Source of the DNA: Rozella allomycis CSF55
Lineage: Eukaryota; Rozellomycota
DNA length: 58,035 nucleotides
Reading direction: 5' to 3'
Assembly: GCA_000442015.1 (NCBI GenBank)
Contig: KE560897.1
Location: forward strand, 1 to 58,035
Shown here: positions 24,795 to 35,842 of the stretch, piece by piece
Position numbering within the stretch: position 1 is the stretch's first letter
How the letters are laid out: the number at the start of each line of letters is the position of its first letter
Notes under the pieces: generated by a model
What the model saw: the letters and a program-made list of their open reading frames with translations, nothing else
The model's database searches: none
What the model was told of the DNA's origin: nothing
Position numbers and translations under genes: made by a program

Positions 24795-26984
24795 ATGAGG
24801 TTTTTGTGCAGCAATTTATCGTACTCAAAAAATTCGATACGGTTTTTATGCAGGAAATTTTCTGTCAATGCGATGACTAGAAGTGGATCAGGACTATTGG
24901 GCTCAAAAATACATAGACCTCAGGATATTTTGAATCTGGCCAGAGAAACTAGAGATAGGTGTATAAATATACGAAACGATATATTGCTATCATCGAAACC
25001 CAAAGTCATAATTGAATATTTTGATACGCTTTCAGATCATTTATGCAGCATTCTAGATGTGTGTGAGTTTTTGAGGAATATTCATCCCAAAGAAGACTAT
25101 GTGGAGCTTGCAAACTACTCTTCAGTAAATTTAATGGAGTATATGAATACTTTGAATACTGACATTGAATTGTACAAGGTAAAGTTATCAAAACAACGGA
25201 ATTAGAAATTGGTGCAAGCAATCGACAATCCAGAATTTCAGGCTCTTCCTGCTGAAACTAAGCAAGTAGCGATGGTTTTTAAGAGAGACTTTGAAGCATC
25301 AGGTAAAAATCAATCTTCGTTGTTAAAGAAAGGAATAAACTTGACCTATGGGACAGGAAGGAAATTTGTGAGTATTTTGACTGAAATTGACAGTCTTGGC
25401 AATACATTTCAAAGAAATTCTGCATCTTTTGATGCTAAAAAGATCAAGTTTGAAGATGAAAGTTGGCTGAACAGCGTTTCAAAAGATATGCAGACTCAAT
25501 TCAAATCAATACAAGACAGAATGAGACTTGGAAGAAAGGAACTTCCCGTAGTTGATTCTGTTGTAAACAGCCTTCTTCATTACTGTGAAGATCAAAATAT
25601 AAGAAAGAGAATTTATGGAACAGCGTATTCTGCGTCATCAGAAACGCTGGATGTGCTAGACAACCTGTTAATAAAGAGGCAAGAGTTGGCTGAATTGACT
25701 GGACATAAAACTTATGCTGATGCGACTTTAAGAGATAAATTCTTTAAAAAGCCAGGTAATACACTATAAGAGTTGAAAACTTTAGACCAACTAAAGTCAT
25801 TTCTTTACGAAATTGCAAGTATTGTAAGGCCGCTGGCTGATAAAGAATTTAATATTTTAAGGCAGCTTAATGGAGGAAAAACTGTTTATCACTCTGACAA
25901 TGCTTATCTAATGAATAAATTCTCTCTTCAAAACCCAGTAGACGCAACCGAGCTAAATGAAGTGTTAAGCTTATCTTATTGCATGGACACTTTATCAAAT
26001 ATGTTTACCAAACTATATCAAGTTAAATTACAATGGTGTGATATGGAACGTAATGAGTCTTGGCATCCATCTGTTAAGAAAGTGAAAGTGATTCATGAAA
26101 CCGAAGGACTGTTAGGCTTCATTTACATTGATTTCTTTCAGCGTAGAGGAAAGCATAACACTCCAGCTCATTTTGTTATCCGTTGTGGAAAAGAAAAAGG
26201 AAGTCACAAATACAAAGAAAATTGTGTCTGGAATGAACCAGGATTGTCAAAGCAACTTCCTGTTGTCGTTCTTTCTTTCAATTTCCATGGAGAGTCATAT
26301 AATGATTATCATTGTAGCTTAAATGACATTGAAGCATTGTTTCATGAGTTTGGCCACGCGATGCACTCGATGCTCTCCAAAACTGTTTTCCAGAATACAT
26401 CTGGCACAAGATGCCAAATGGATTTCGCTGAAGTTCCATCCACTCTAAATGAATTTTTCGCCACAGATGAACGGGTAATTTTAGCAAATAATAAACATTT
26501 AACAAATATTTTGCAACGAAAGAAATATTCCAATTCAGCATTTGATAACATTGAAAAACTCGTGCAAATACATCATTCAATTCTAGACTTGGAATATCAC
26601 AGAGATTGGAAACAATTAAGAACAAATCTTGTAGGTTCTTCTCAGCATCCAACATCAATTCTCTATCACAAGTTATTAAAGGAAGTAACTCCATTTGAGC
26701 CCATAGAATCATCTGATCCTCAATATAAAATCACTCATTTATTTAATTACGGTTGCACATATTATTCATATTTACTTTGCGAAGGACTTTCTATGACAAT
26801 TTGGAGAAAATATTTTCAAAGAAATCCTTTGGATTCTAACCAAGGCAAGAGATGGCGAGAAATGGTTCTTTCTTTTGGTGGGTCCAAAGATGCTTATGAG
26901 ATGTTACGTGAATATTTGAATGAGGATCCATACGACGCCATGAGAAATTCTTGGCACGATATGGTCAAAGAAAAGAGTTCTTAG
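24795..26984 (+). CDS. OCT1: Mitochondrial intermediate peptidase, M3 family (OCT1/MIPEP)
   Basis: Zinc oligopeptidase that removes octapeptides from imported precursors in the mitochondrial matrix. Three exons, introns 25179-25205 (27 nt) and 25756-25785 (30 nt), give 710 aa. The zinc motif is in ALFHEFGHAMHSMLSKT, followed by GTRCQMDFAEVPSTLNEFF, which marks the MIP branch rather than thimet oligopeptidase. A mitochondrial presequence is visible at MRFLCSNLSYSKNSIRFLCR. At the second intron a nearer AG would also keep frame but leaves extra residues. The 30-nt version gives KKPDQLKSFLYEI, matching the usual family spacing. Confidence 0.95.
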
Positions 26985-27029
26985 CTAAAATTACTTGTCA
27001 ATAGACATTAAATAAACAAATTTAAGCAT

Positions 27030-27857
27030 TTATTGTGCATTCTTGGTTTTAAATAATTTACTCTTCTTTTCCCCACTGACTGGTCTCACAAACTTTCCTG
27101 CTGAAGCTGTAGACTTTCTAGACACAGCAATCGCATCCAACAATGCATTCTTTTTCCCACTTGTTGTCATTTTCGTAAGTTTTTCACTAATATCCTTCTT
27201 TGTCATTTCTTCAGCATTTCTTCTTTGCTGTTTCTTATTCTTTTCAACTCTGGATTTCTTTTCTGCTCTTAATTTAGCAACAGGATCTTCATATGGATCA
27301 GCGTTGTTTGGAATTTCAATAGCCCAATCATCCATAGACTCATTAACTTTGCTCTTGTATCCATATCTTGGTTTATATTCTTCAGTCTCTTCATCAAACA
27401 CCATACGTGTCTTTTTGCGCTTAACAATGCCTTTGGCTTGCGCGAATTTCTCCCATCTTGTCTTGGCTTTAATTTTTGGCAACTAGTCTATCATAAAATA
27501 TCAAATTACTGGTTTTTCACGTGGCAAGATAGTTTTCGCGGCGGGAAGATGAGCTAGAACACTTGAAGCGGTCAAGGATGTTGGCAGTTGGAAAAGTTGG
27601 TTAAACAGTAATTGTACATTGTCTCTGGCTACCTCTTTTAAACAGTCCTCTTTAGTTTCACTACTTTAAATGTATTTTTAATAAGATACTTGGTTATTTT
27701 TTCCAAATCTAATGGATTCATGTCATAAGCTGTCAAATTTCCGAGATCTATGTCCAAAGGAATAGCTTTCTCGACGTTGACAGATTTCCTATTTAAATAG
27801 TATTTTTTAGCATTACATTTGTGACTTTATTTTCTCGAGAGCGGCAGTTGCATCCAT
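27030..27857 (-). CDS. RRS1: Regulator of ribosome biosynthesis RRS1
   Basis: Four exons with introns 27789-27816 (28 nt), 27661-27689 (29 nt) and 27483-27509 (27 nt) give 247 aa. The N-terminus has KAIPLDIDLGNLTAYDMNPL. The middle has ARDNVQLLFNQLFQLPT and LPREKPLPK. The C-terminal half has the hallmark TRWEKFAQAKGI, KTRMVFDEETEEYKPRYGYK and DDWAIEIP, then a basic tail. RRS1 joins 5S RNP (uL5, uL18) to pre-60S particles in the nucleolus. It is convergent with OCT1, with 45 bp between the stops. The track ORF covers only the last exon; the upstream exons were rebuilt by splicing. Confidence 0.93.
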
Positions 27858-28271
27858 TGTAGTATATCAAAAATTCTTTTGCGAGGGTCTAAGCCACTAG
27901 TACTTATTATTTCTGCCAAGTTAGTACACAACCATTAAAATTTGGAATTCTATTTCACTTTTAAAAATTCATCATCAGTTTATGATTGGAACTTGGGAGA
28001 ATTATACAGCTTGTTTAATAGAAGAATGTTCTCTAAATTTTCCATTTCGCGAAAATTTTTTTATATTTTAAATATTTTTTATTTAAAGTAAAGGAAGGAA
28101 ACCTCGTCAAAGTTGGGACCAAACCAAGCCCTCCTGAAAATTTCAAAGAAATCAAGTCTTAAATCCACCCGATCCTTTGATCTTTTCAAATAATGTCAAA
28201 ATACTTAAAAAATCAGAAATCAGAAATGACATTTTATGTGTCAAGTGAAACATTTTTGCCAATATAAAGTG
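27858..28271. other. Intergenic, 414 bp
   Basis: AT-rich spacer between the divergent starts of RRS1 and secreted copy B. I see no open frame, tRNA-like boxes or repeats. It presumably holds both promoters. Confidence 0.6.
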
Positions 28272-30144
28272 ATGAAAGTGATAGCTGATGATTCAATGAT
28301 TATATCAGTACTGCTTTGCTTGGTGGGTATTCTTTTAACGGGACAAGTCAAAGGGCAAGATCCTTCGCTAAATTCGATTAACTATGAAATTAATTTTGGA
28401 CCTATAGTCCAAATCAAAAACATAGCAAAAGCCGTGTTAAACATGACGTTTGAACAGCAGAGTGACTACTTGACAGCGCATGCGAACAATACACTAGCAA
28501 AAATGCATATTAATGTTGACTCGTACTTGAAATTTGGAAAAGAATCTGCTGATAGTGAGTTTAGTGATTTTAAAGAGTGGGTTACAAGTAGTTTGGAGGA
28601 CAAGATTGATTGGATCAAAAGTAGACTTGAAGAAAAGGCAGAATTAAAGAAGGCAGTCATGAGTTTCGTGGAAAGGTTTAAAATGAAGCAAATAAGTCTT
28701 TTTGATGCCTACTATTTCATTGACAGTGCTGACTTTATTTTCAAGCACATAGGCGCATACAAGAAATTGACAGATTCATATTCATTTGATAAGTTCTTGC
28801 TGAAGTACAACTTTGAAAGAGTGAACAATATTTATGCTAGGTATTTCGTGCGAAATTTTGTAAAGAAGAAAAGGCCAAATGTTGAGGATTTAACTGACCC
28901 ATTTGATTCTCCGATGGTTGCATTTCCTAGTATAGCGAGGCACGAGTTTTATTTTATGGATGAAATTGCAAAAGACAGAATTGTAGATGAATTAGCAAGA
29001 GTTGCTCTTCCAGTGGTCGGTTGTTATGAAAGGGCGCAAGGTAAAAATTAATTTGGAATATGATAGACATGAAAAGTAGAAACACGATAATTGATAATTT
29101 GCAAAAAGAGTTTTATTCGAAATTGAAAAATAACTTGCAAGGAATGGACCATTCAACATCATTCTATTTTTCAAAACTTTTAGCTGTTAGATTTTTGAGT
29201 ATTGTTCATGATATTGACGATGGAAGTGAGACTGTTGAAACAAATACTAGTGAAGAAATTATTGGTGCATTTCCTGTAGATACAGTAGATATATCCCAAA
29301 TAATTAAGATTTATAAATTACACGTAAATCGAAATGTTTTTGTTGAATCGTTTGAAGACATAAAAGATAAAATAATGAACCTTGACCCGATTGACAGTGA
29401 AAATGTTATATATCTTTATCAACTTATTAATTTCTTGAAAGATAAAGATCTTGGTGATGACTATTTTACCAAAAGCATGAAAATAATTGAAATAATTCGA
29501 TTCACATTTGATCTACAAGAAAAGGAAACGATTTCATATGCATATGCATGCAAGAAAGTAAATCAAAAATTTAGACGAATAATGAAAACACAAGAACCAA
29601 TGGAATATTCTAAGTTGTTTATTTATCTATTTTATGTGATATTTGGCGATACCGAAAATGACCTTCAGTTAAATTTATCAATGATGGAACATCAAGAGGA
29701 ATCTTTTATAAACACTATGGAAAAGATTACAAGTAAAGTAATTATACATGTTGAATAGAAATGAATGATTTCTTCCTATTGAAGCGAGCCACTGCCATAG
29801 CCAGTTATGATTATACAATTGTGAATGAAATTAGTTATTTGGCTACTGACAATCTTTTTATTTCAAGACTGCTGATATCATTCTTGATATCAACGTTAGC
29901 GAACCCTATTTTGTATAAAATTATTGCATTTATTCTTAACATCCCATCAATGTTGATACATGCTTTAACGTTTTTAATCATTTGGGTTGTTTCTAGTATT
30001 CTATTCTTGGTAACGTCCACTGCAAGCCTGATTTTTCGGGTAACATTGACTATTTTGTCGTCCAAGCTCTGTATCTTCAGCTTGATAGTTTACTTTATAT
30101 ATCGCAAAAATACAAATTCTTGGATCAGGTCCCTCGTAACTTAA
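28272..30144 (+). CDS. Secreted/membrane family protein, copy B
   Basis: Three exons with introns 29041-29066 and 29733-29758 (26 nt each) give 606 aa. Signal peptide near residues 10-30 (SMIISVLLCLVGILLTGQV). The shared family block is SFVERFKMKQISLFDAYYFI, then FERVNNIYARYFVRNF. It aligns with KKITFHDAVFHIEN and NLINNLYRRTF of copy A. The last exon (about 127 aa) is almost entirely hydrophobic, with three or four possible membrane segments (LLISFLISTLANPILYKII; LTFLIIWVVSSILFLV). The ATG at 28272 is preferred over 28236 because it starts directly before the signal peptide. The function is unknown. Confidence 0.8.
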
Positions 30145-30320
30145 GCAATAAAATCGATTTAACTTATGGATGTTTATGATTTCGGATAGTTTAATCATGT
30201 AACTTGTTAGTCGTTACTTTTTCCCGTTTGCATGCATTCAAAACGGCCGTAGGCGTAATATTAAGAAAAGAATGAATTCCTGCGATGAATAAACTATAAA
30301 GGGGAAAAAAGTTTCCACAT

Positions 30321-31660
30321 TTATTGAACAAACTTTTCATTAATGTAACGAGATATGACTAGACGTTGAATTTGCGACGTTCCCTCATAGATTTGAAAGA
30401 TTTTTGCATCTCTCATTAGCTTTTCAACAGGATACTATCCATGATACAAATTAAAGAATACCTCAGTGTTAAACCCATTTCCTCCAAATATTTGAACAGC
30501 ATCAGTAGCTGCTTTGTTGGCAAACTCGGACGCGAAAGCTTTGGCGATGGATGCATAATAGGTATTCGATCGTTTCTGATCTATTTCATATGCTGCTCTA
30601 TAAACCAAGGTTTTAGATGCCTCGTATCCAATCGCCATATCAGCAAGCATAAAGGATACTGCCTGATGTTCTATTATTGGTTTTCCCATGGTTTTTCTTT
30701 CATTGGCATACTTTGATGCTTCAGAAAGAGCCCTTCTCCCTAATCCAAGTGCACCTGCGCCAATTAATGGTCTTGTGATATCAAAGGCGGCCCTAAATCA
30801 CAACATGGATTCTGTTACATGGCAATTTTGAAGCCTTTTCCAACATCTCCCACGCGATTAGCGTCTGGAATTACAACATCTTCAAACGTGACAGCTCTTG
30901 TATCACTTGCACGTTGACCCATATTGATCTCTTTTCTTCCGATGCTCAATCCGGGTGTTCCCTTTTCCACTACAAAGCCGGTAAACGCTTTTCCTGTAGA
31001 TGCATTGGAATCAGTCTTTGCCAAAACAAAGTACCAATTCGCATGACCGGCATTAGTAATCCACATTTTCTGGCCATTGATTACCCATTCATTTCCCTTT
31101 TTGACCGCCGTAGTTTTTACCCCAGCAACATCGGAGCCAATAATATCATAATCAGCAATTAATTACCAGCACCAGGTTCAGTTACACAATATGAAGCCAT
31201 TAACGGCTCTTCAGTCATTCTGCCAAGATATTTCTTTTTCAGTTCCGGAGATCCAGCGACAATCAATGGCGCTTCTGCCAGATTATTCGCTTCAATTGCT
31301 GTGTTTATACCAGTACATCCAAAAGCAAGTTCTTCTGTTATTATGCATCCATCAAGAACTCCAAGACCTAACCCGCCATATTCCTGAGATATATGAGTGT
31401 TCATGAGGCCCAATTCCCAGGCTTTTTGAATAACCTTGGTTGGATACTCACCTGTTTGATCATAATGCGAGGCCAATTTTATAAGTTGCTGATTAAATTA
31501 CTGTAGGTATTATGTGCTCCTTGGCGAATTGTCTCGCTGTTTTTTGGAACTCCAACTGGTCGGATGATAATGTAAAATCTATAGAGTATTGGCGTATGGG
31601 GACAGAATGTTTTGAATTTTGCAGTATTCTTCCATTGAGGATTCTTTGAATTTTGAACAT
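30321..31660 (-). CDS. ACADM: Medium-chain acyl-CoA dehydrogenase; two introns end in TG
   Basis: FAD enzyme of mitochondrial beta-oxidation. Five exons give 409 aa. Motifs: [109 protein letters not shown] and the catalytic Glu in [12 protein letters not shown]-terminal presequence [14 protein letters not shown]. Introns 30793-30818 and 30435-30461 are GT-AG. Introns 31474-31501 (28 nt) and 31138-31166 (29 nt) start GTAATT but must end ATTG for IIPT-ASHYD and PGAG-SDVAG to be continuous. No AG lies where it could serve instead. The total length is a multiple of three only with these ends. Confidence 0.93.
31138..31166 (-). other. GT-TG intron in acyl-CoA dehydrogenase (second intron)
   Basis: 29-nt unit beginning GTAATTAATTGC and ending ATTATTG, followed by GC TCC GAT GTT. 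It joins GGT GCT G to give GAGSDVAG. No AG dinucleotide exists between the donor and the conserved exon. Confidence 0.75.
31474..31501 (-). other. GT-TG intron in acyl-CoA dehydrogenase (first intron)
   Basis: 28-nt unit beginning GTAATTTAATCAG and ending AAAATTG, followed by GCC TCG CAT TAT (ASHY). The only internal AG is 13 nt from the start. Using it would insert five residues (QLIKL) into a conserved ungapped segment. Confidence 0.7.
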
Positions 31661-31754
31661 GCGAATGTATGAAATTTCAAAATACCATTGAGAGAAGTAG
31701 AAAATGGATTATTTAAATATAAATGAAAATAGATATAGAGAATGAAAATGAGAT

Positions 31755-34132
31755 TTATTTTTCAGTTTCTTCTTCAGGTTTCGAATCTTCCGGTTTTGAA
31801 TCTTCAGGTTTTAAATATTTAGGCTTCGAACGGAATGATGCAACATAACTGCATACTCCTTTGGTTGCACAATATACGTTTTTGACCCACCCCGAAATTG
31901 TTTCTGCAACGTAACTTGTACCATCAACGACGTCTTCTGGACCTTTTAAAAAGTGGTAAAGATAGACGGAAAATAAAGTATATATAGTGGCAGCATAGTA
32001 AGGATGAAGATTAAAGATTTCAACAAGGAAGTCTTTAAGATGAGAGAGAATCACAATGACAAATGAGATGATTGAAGTGAGATTTAAGAAAGGAAGCCAG
32101 GACGTGACATGATAAAGAAAAGTAAATGCTAAAGGCATAAACATGTAAATTTTAAAAGAGTCAATACCAAATTGCAGCGGACGCTTCGTAATGTCATGCA
32201 TGATTTTCTTAAACCCATTCCAAAACTTGTCCTTTCTACTTAAAGGATTAAAAACATATCTTATTCCACCAAAGCCTTTCAATTCATCGCTAGGAAGTGG
32301 AATATAAATACCGAAATATTTAAAAGTTGTTACAAGAATTAAATAAAGTGGAGCGAACTGAAGGACACGCTTTAAAGCAGTATTCTTAAGAAATCCAAAC
32401 AAAGCAGGAACCTCATTTAAAGCACCATTACCGACTCTCTTTAGATATTCAACTGCATATGAGTAGCCAAAACCTGTCGTGCCAATTACAGCAGAGAAAA
32501 CCTTCCAAGGATAAAAATACAAGAAAACTTGAAAGGCTATAAAGGCTAATTTAAGAAAAATATTCTTTTTGAAGAATTTAATTCTCTTTAAGGGTCCCTA
32601 TTGTAGATAAAATAAAAATGACTTACCTTCACTGTGGACACTATAGATGTTACTGTATTTTTAATCCCCATAGATTTTTTAGCAACCATTGATTTTGTAC
32701 TTTTAACTGAAGAAAGAAAGCTTTTTATCAATCCTGAATCTCTAATGACTTTATTGTTAATAGAAACTTTTCCGATAGTAAATTCTTTTTGATTTTCATA
32801 GTCTGTCAAATCGTTTAAGTACTTTAAATAATTTGCTGTAATTTCCTTTCTAGAAATTATTATTTTTGAAATAGCAAAAGTATCCTTGTAGCCATTAGAA
32901 CCAATGTTTAACAATAAGAATGCATAAAATGTGGCTTGATTTGCTATGGAGTCAGAATTTTCTTCATTGACAAAAAGTTCAGCAAATTTTTTCTTTAAAG
33001 CTTCAAACTTTAACCCTTTACGAGAATCAAAGTCTGACATTTGATTGGCGTTTTGCACTGCTTTTGAAAATAACTTTGTAGCAGTCTCAATTAACTCTTG
33101 ATTATTGATTATTTTATTCAAGGTGATTCTAAAATAGAAGAGAACAAAATCGATTTGATCTGGACTTGGAAAATGAATAACATCCAAGGAATACTTTTTA
33201 ATGTCATCATATGAAGTTGGTAAAAAGTTTTGGTCAAATATCAAATCAAATTTCTTCAAGTTTTCAATATGATAATTTTTGGAATCATCATTCTGCTCTG
33301 TGACTATCGTGTTCACAGTATGGATGATAATAACTTTAGCCATCAATTCTCTTCTTCCCAAAGCAATATGTTCATTCATTAAAGGTAATCCTAGAATTTG
33401 CTTATATAAATGATTAATCGCAATGACTTTATTCTTCTTTCCATCTACTCTATTGAACAATTTTCATTTACCTTTATCCATATTCATATGCGCGCTAATA
33501 AATTCAGTTAATTTCCCCTTTATCTCTGCAAGCATCTTGGCCTTTACGTCTTCGTTTTCAATAAAGTAAAATTCCAAACCAACTCTGCCCATGACCTGAG
33601 TCAATAAACTATTCAAATGCTCAAAGTCTTCAACTTTAATATCAGCAACTCTTTTTAAATGGCAACGATTAAAAAAGTTATTCACCATCTTGTAATTAAA
33701 AAACATTCTTGACTCTTCAAACTTTGCTACTCTCTCAGAAAACTTCTCGCGGGAACACTTGTTCTTTAACAATATATCAAACGCAGGATTCTTCATATGA
33801 AATAAAGCTTCCGGGGCACTAATAAGATTTTTTGTATACTTTTCATAGTAGTACAACACAAACGAATCGAGTCTCGCTTGGCACTCTTTTCTAACCGACG
33901 ACCACGATGCTCTTGGCATTTTCTCCTCGAAAATTTTCTCCATAGTATCATCATTGTGCTCAGTTTGGTTTTTAGCAACTTGGAGCATATAAGCACCGGT
34001 TTCTTCTCTGGTCTTACCAATAAGCTCACTCGTGTCACTGTCAAATACATAGCTAAAATCAGAATTATTGGGACTAAGAATCCTTGAACTTGCAAGAGCA
34101 AAGAAAAATATAAACGCACACAGTCGCAACAT
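31755..34132 (-). CDS. Secreted/membrane family protein, copy C
   Basis: Three exons with introns 33448-33471 (24 nt) and 32598-32626 (29 nt) give 774 aa, the longest copy. Signal peptide MLRLCAFIFFFALASSRI. Family block: CQARLDSFVLYYYEKY, ISAPEALFHMKNPAFDILLK, then Cys and FFNYKMVNNFFNRC, matching copy A closely (YYYE, A-x-F-H, x-N-x-F/Y-x-R). The C-terminal exon has four or more hydrophobic segments and a short tail with tandem KPEDS repeats. It is on the opposite strand to A and B, so the family has been copied and inverted locally. The start is the first true ATG, as the upstream frame opens at TTG. Confidence 0.8.
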
Positions 34133-34745
34133 TTTTTTCTTGGACAAGGGTTGCTTATTTAGATGATTACACTTTCCTTTACCGGCAGTCGGTGTTATTT
34201 TCCTTCATTTAATATAAAATAATATAATAGTTTCTTTTTTGTTAATATTTATGGTTCAGTTCCATAAAGAGTTAAAGACATCAAATAATAGAATTGAATT
34301 TGTTGGCAATAATTTAAACGTTATAAATTTTCAGTAATTAAATTATTAATAGTCAATAGATATAAATTTGCACACCATTCTCTCCATTCTCAGGAGTTTT
34401 GAATCTTTAATTAAAGTCACGAATCCAACTCAAAGTTACACTAACACATCAATCGTTGGATCGCAATAAATTGATCAGTTGATTCATTTCAATGTAAGAA
34501 TTTATGTTTTTAACTTTTTTTGCAACGAGAATTCTACCAAAATATATCGAATATGAGGCGACGACTTAAAATCAATGTAGAAACAAATATAACATTATTC
34601 AAAAATTCGATGAATATGTTCAACATTTATTACATTTATTATTCAGGTTTTGAAAACCCAATATATTGTGAATAATTCTACTCAGCCCTGCACTGATGAG
34701 ATTGACTTTGCCACCACAGGGCACAGGGTGACATTATCAGTTGAA
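34133..34745. other. Intergenic, about 610 bp
   Basis: Very AT-rich spacer between divergent genes. I see no convincing exon, RNA gene or repeat. An open frame runs from about 34650 into the glycosyltransferase without an ATG, so an upstream exon or leader intron ending TTATTCAG is possible. Confidence 0.5.
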
Positions 34746-35747
34746 ATGAAAATTTCAAGCCACACCGCCAGCTACAATAAGCTGTTAGCCATTATCCATG
34801 CACTATGCATAAGCTGCACTGTTCTTTCGATAGGCACTCTAGTGTGGTTTCTCGTAGCTCCGCCGCGCTCAAGCACGACGAATATAGGTACTTCAGACGA
34901 AAGCATTCCAATGCTTATTTGGACGTACTGGGACAGCGACAATGACAGCGACATTCCGCGCCTCGTTTCCGCGTGCATGAAATCATGGAAACAGCATGCC
35001 GGCGACCATGTGATTACAATGATAAGACCGTCGGGTATCAAAACGCATATTAGGAGGGATGTCCCGAAAGAGTTTGTGAACTGGAAGCCGCAGTTCAAGG
35101 CGGACTGGATCCGACTGGCGGTGTTGAGTGAGCATGGTGGAATATGGCTGGACGCGTCTATCTTGATAACGCGGGATTTGGGGTACATCCATGAAAAGCA
35201 GCGGTGGATGCGCGCGCCGGTGTATGGGTACCATTTGGATGGGTATACTGTGGATGGCAATTTCCCGGTGTTTGAGAATTGGCTGATTGCGGCTGTGCGC
35301 GATAGTGCGACGATTAATGCTTGGTTTGCCGAGACGGAGTTTGCGTTTACTAGATTTGCGAATGACAGTGACAAGGAGGATTTGTATGACCGGTATTTGC
35401 AGGAGAAGTTTGGGATGGATGTGTATTTACAGTTGAAGCAGAAGATTGATATTAGCGGGTATTTGAAGATGCATATGGCGTTGCAGAAGATTATGCAGAT
35501 TGATGGTGCACCTGTGCCTAGAAGTGATGCGGCAGAGTTTTATCCGAATGGACCTTATACGTATGTTTATGAGAATAAATGGGAGATGAAAAAATCGATG
35601 CAGAAATTGATGAAAAAGGCTACGCAAGAGTTTTATCCAATTTATAAGTTTAATGGGTATAGTAGAATAGTTCTTGAAGAGCTGTTGAAAGAGGGTGAAA
35701 TAATTGAAGAGGGAAGTCTTTTAGGAAAATATTTTCATTCTCAATAG
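34746..35747 (+). CDS. Capsular-polysaccharide-type / GT32-like glycosyltransferase
   Basis: 333 aa from the first ATG. It is a type II membrane protein with one helix near residues 14-38 (LLAIIHALCISCTVLSIGTL), then a catalytic domain. Visible motifs are MLIWTYWDS, PRLVSACMKSWKQHAGDHV, FKADWIRLAVLSEHGGIWLD (the DxD-like metal/sugar-nucleotide site) and FENWLIAA. It belongs with the Caps_synth/OCH1-like sugar transferases found in bacteria, fungi and large DNA viruses. No intron is seen. The first two-thirds are far more GC-rich than the flanks, turning AT-rich near 35500. Local GC-rich stretches also occur in conserved genes here, so transfer is not proven. Confidence 0.8.
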   Translation: MKISSHTASYNKLLAIIHALCISCTVLSIGTLVWFLVAPPRSSTTNIGTSDESIPMLIWTYWDSDNDSDIPRLVSACMKSWKQHAGDHVITMIRPSGIKTHIRRDVPKEFVNWKPQFKADWIRLAVLSEHGGIWLDASILITRDLGYIHEKQRWMRAPVYGYHLDGYTVDGNFPVFENWLIAAVRDSATINAWFAETEFAFTRFANDSDKEDLYDRYLQEKFGMDVYLQLKQKIDISGYLKMHMALQKIMQIDGAPVPRSDAAEFYPNGPYTYVYENKWEMKKSMQKLMKKATQEFYPIYKFNGYSRIVLEELLKEGEIIEEGSLLGKYFHSQ

Positions 35748-35842
35748 ACACATAGAACTTATAATAGAATAAACTTACGAATTAACAAAATTTCATTTGT
35801 AATATTTTCATTCACTTTAAATATTTCCATACTTTATTTGAT

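Noticed and set aside
25756-25785. A 15-nt intron or coding TAA in OCT1
   Set aside because: A 30-nt GT-AG intron fits frame, normal size and the family spacing (KKPDQLKSFL) better.
34772-35374. 200-aa ORF on the minus strand
   Set aside because: It lies antisense to the glycosyltransferase in its GC-rich part, where stops are rare, and has no protein-like motif.
34746-35747. Giant-virus or bacterial origin of the glycosyltransferase as a firm claim
   Set aside because: Composition alone is not enough because conserved native genes in this window also have GC-rich blocks.
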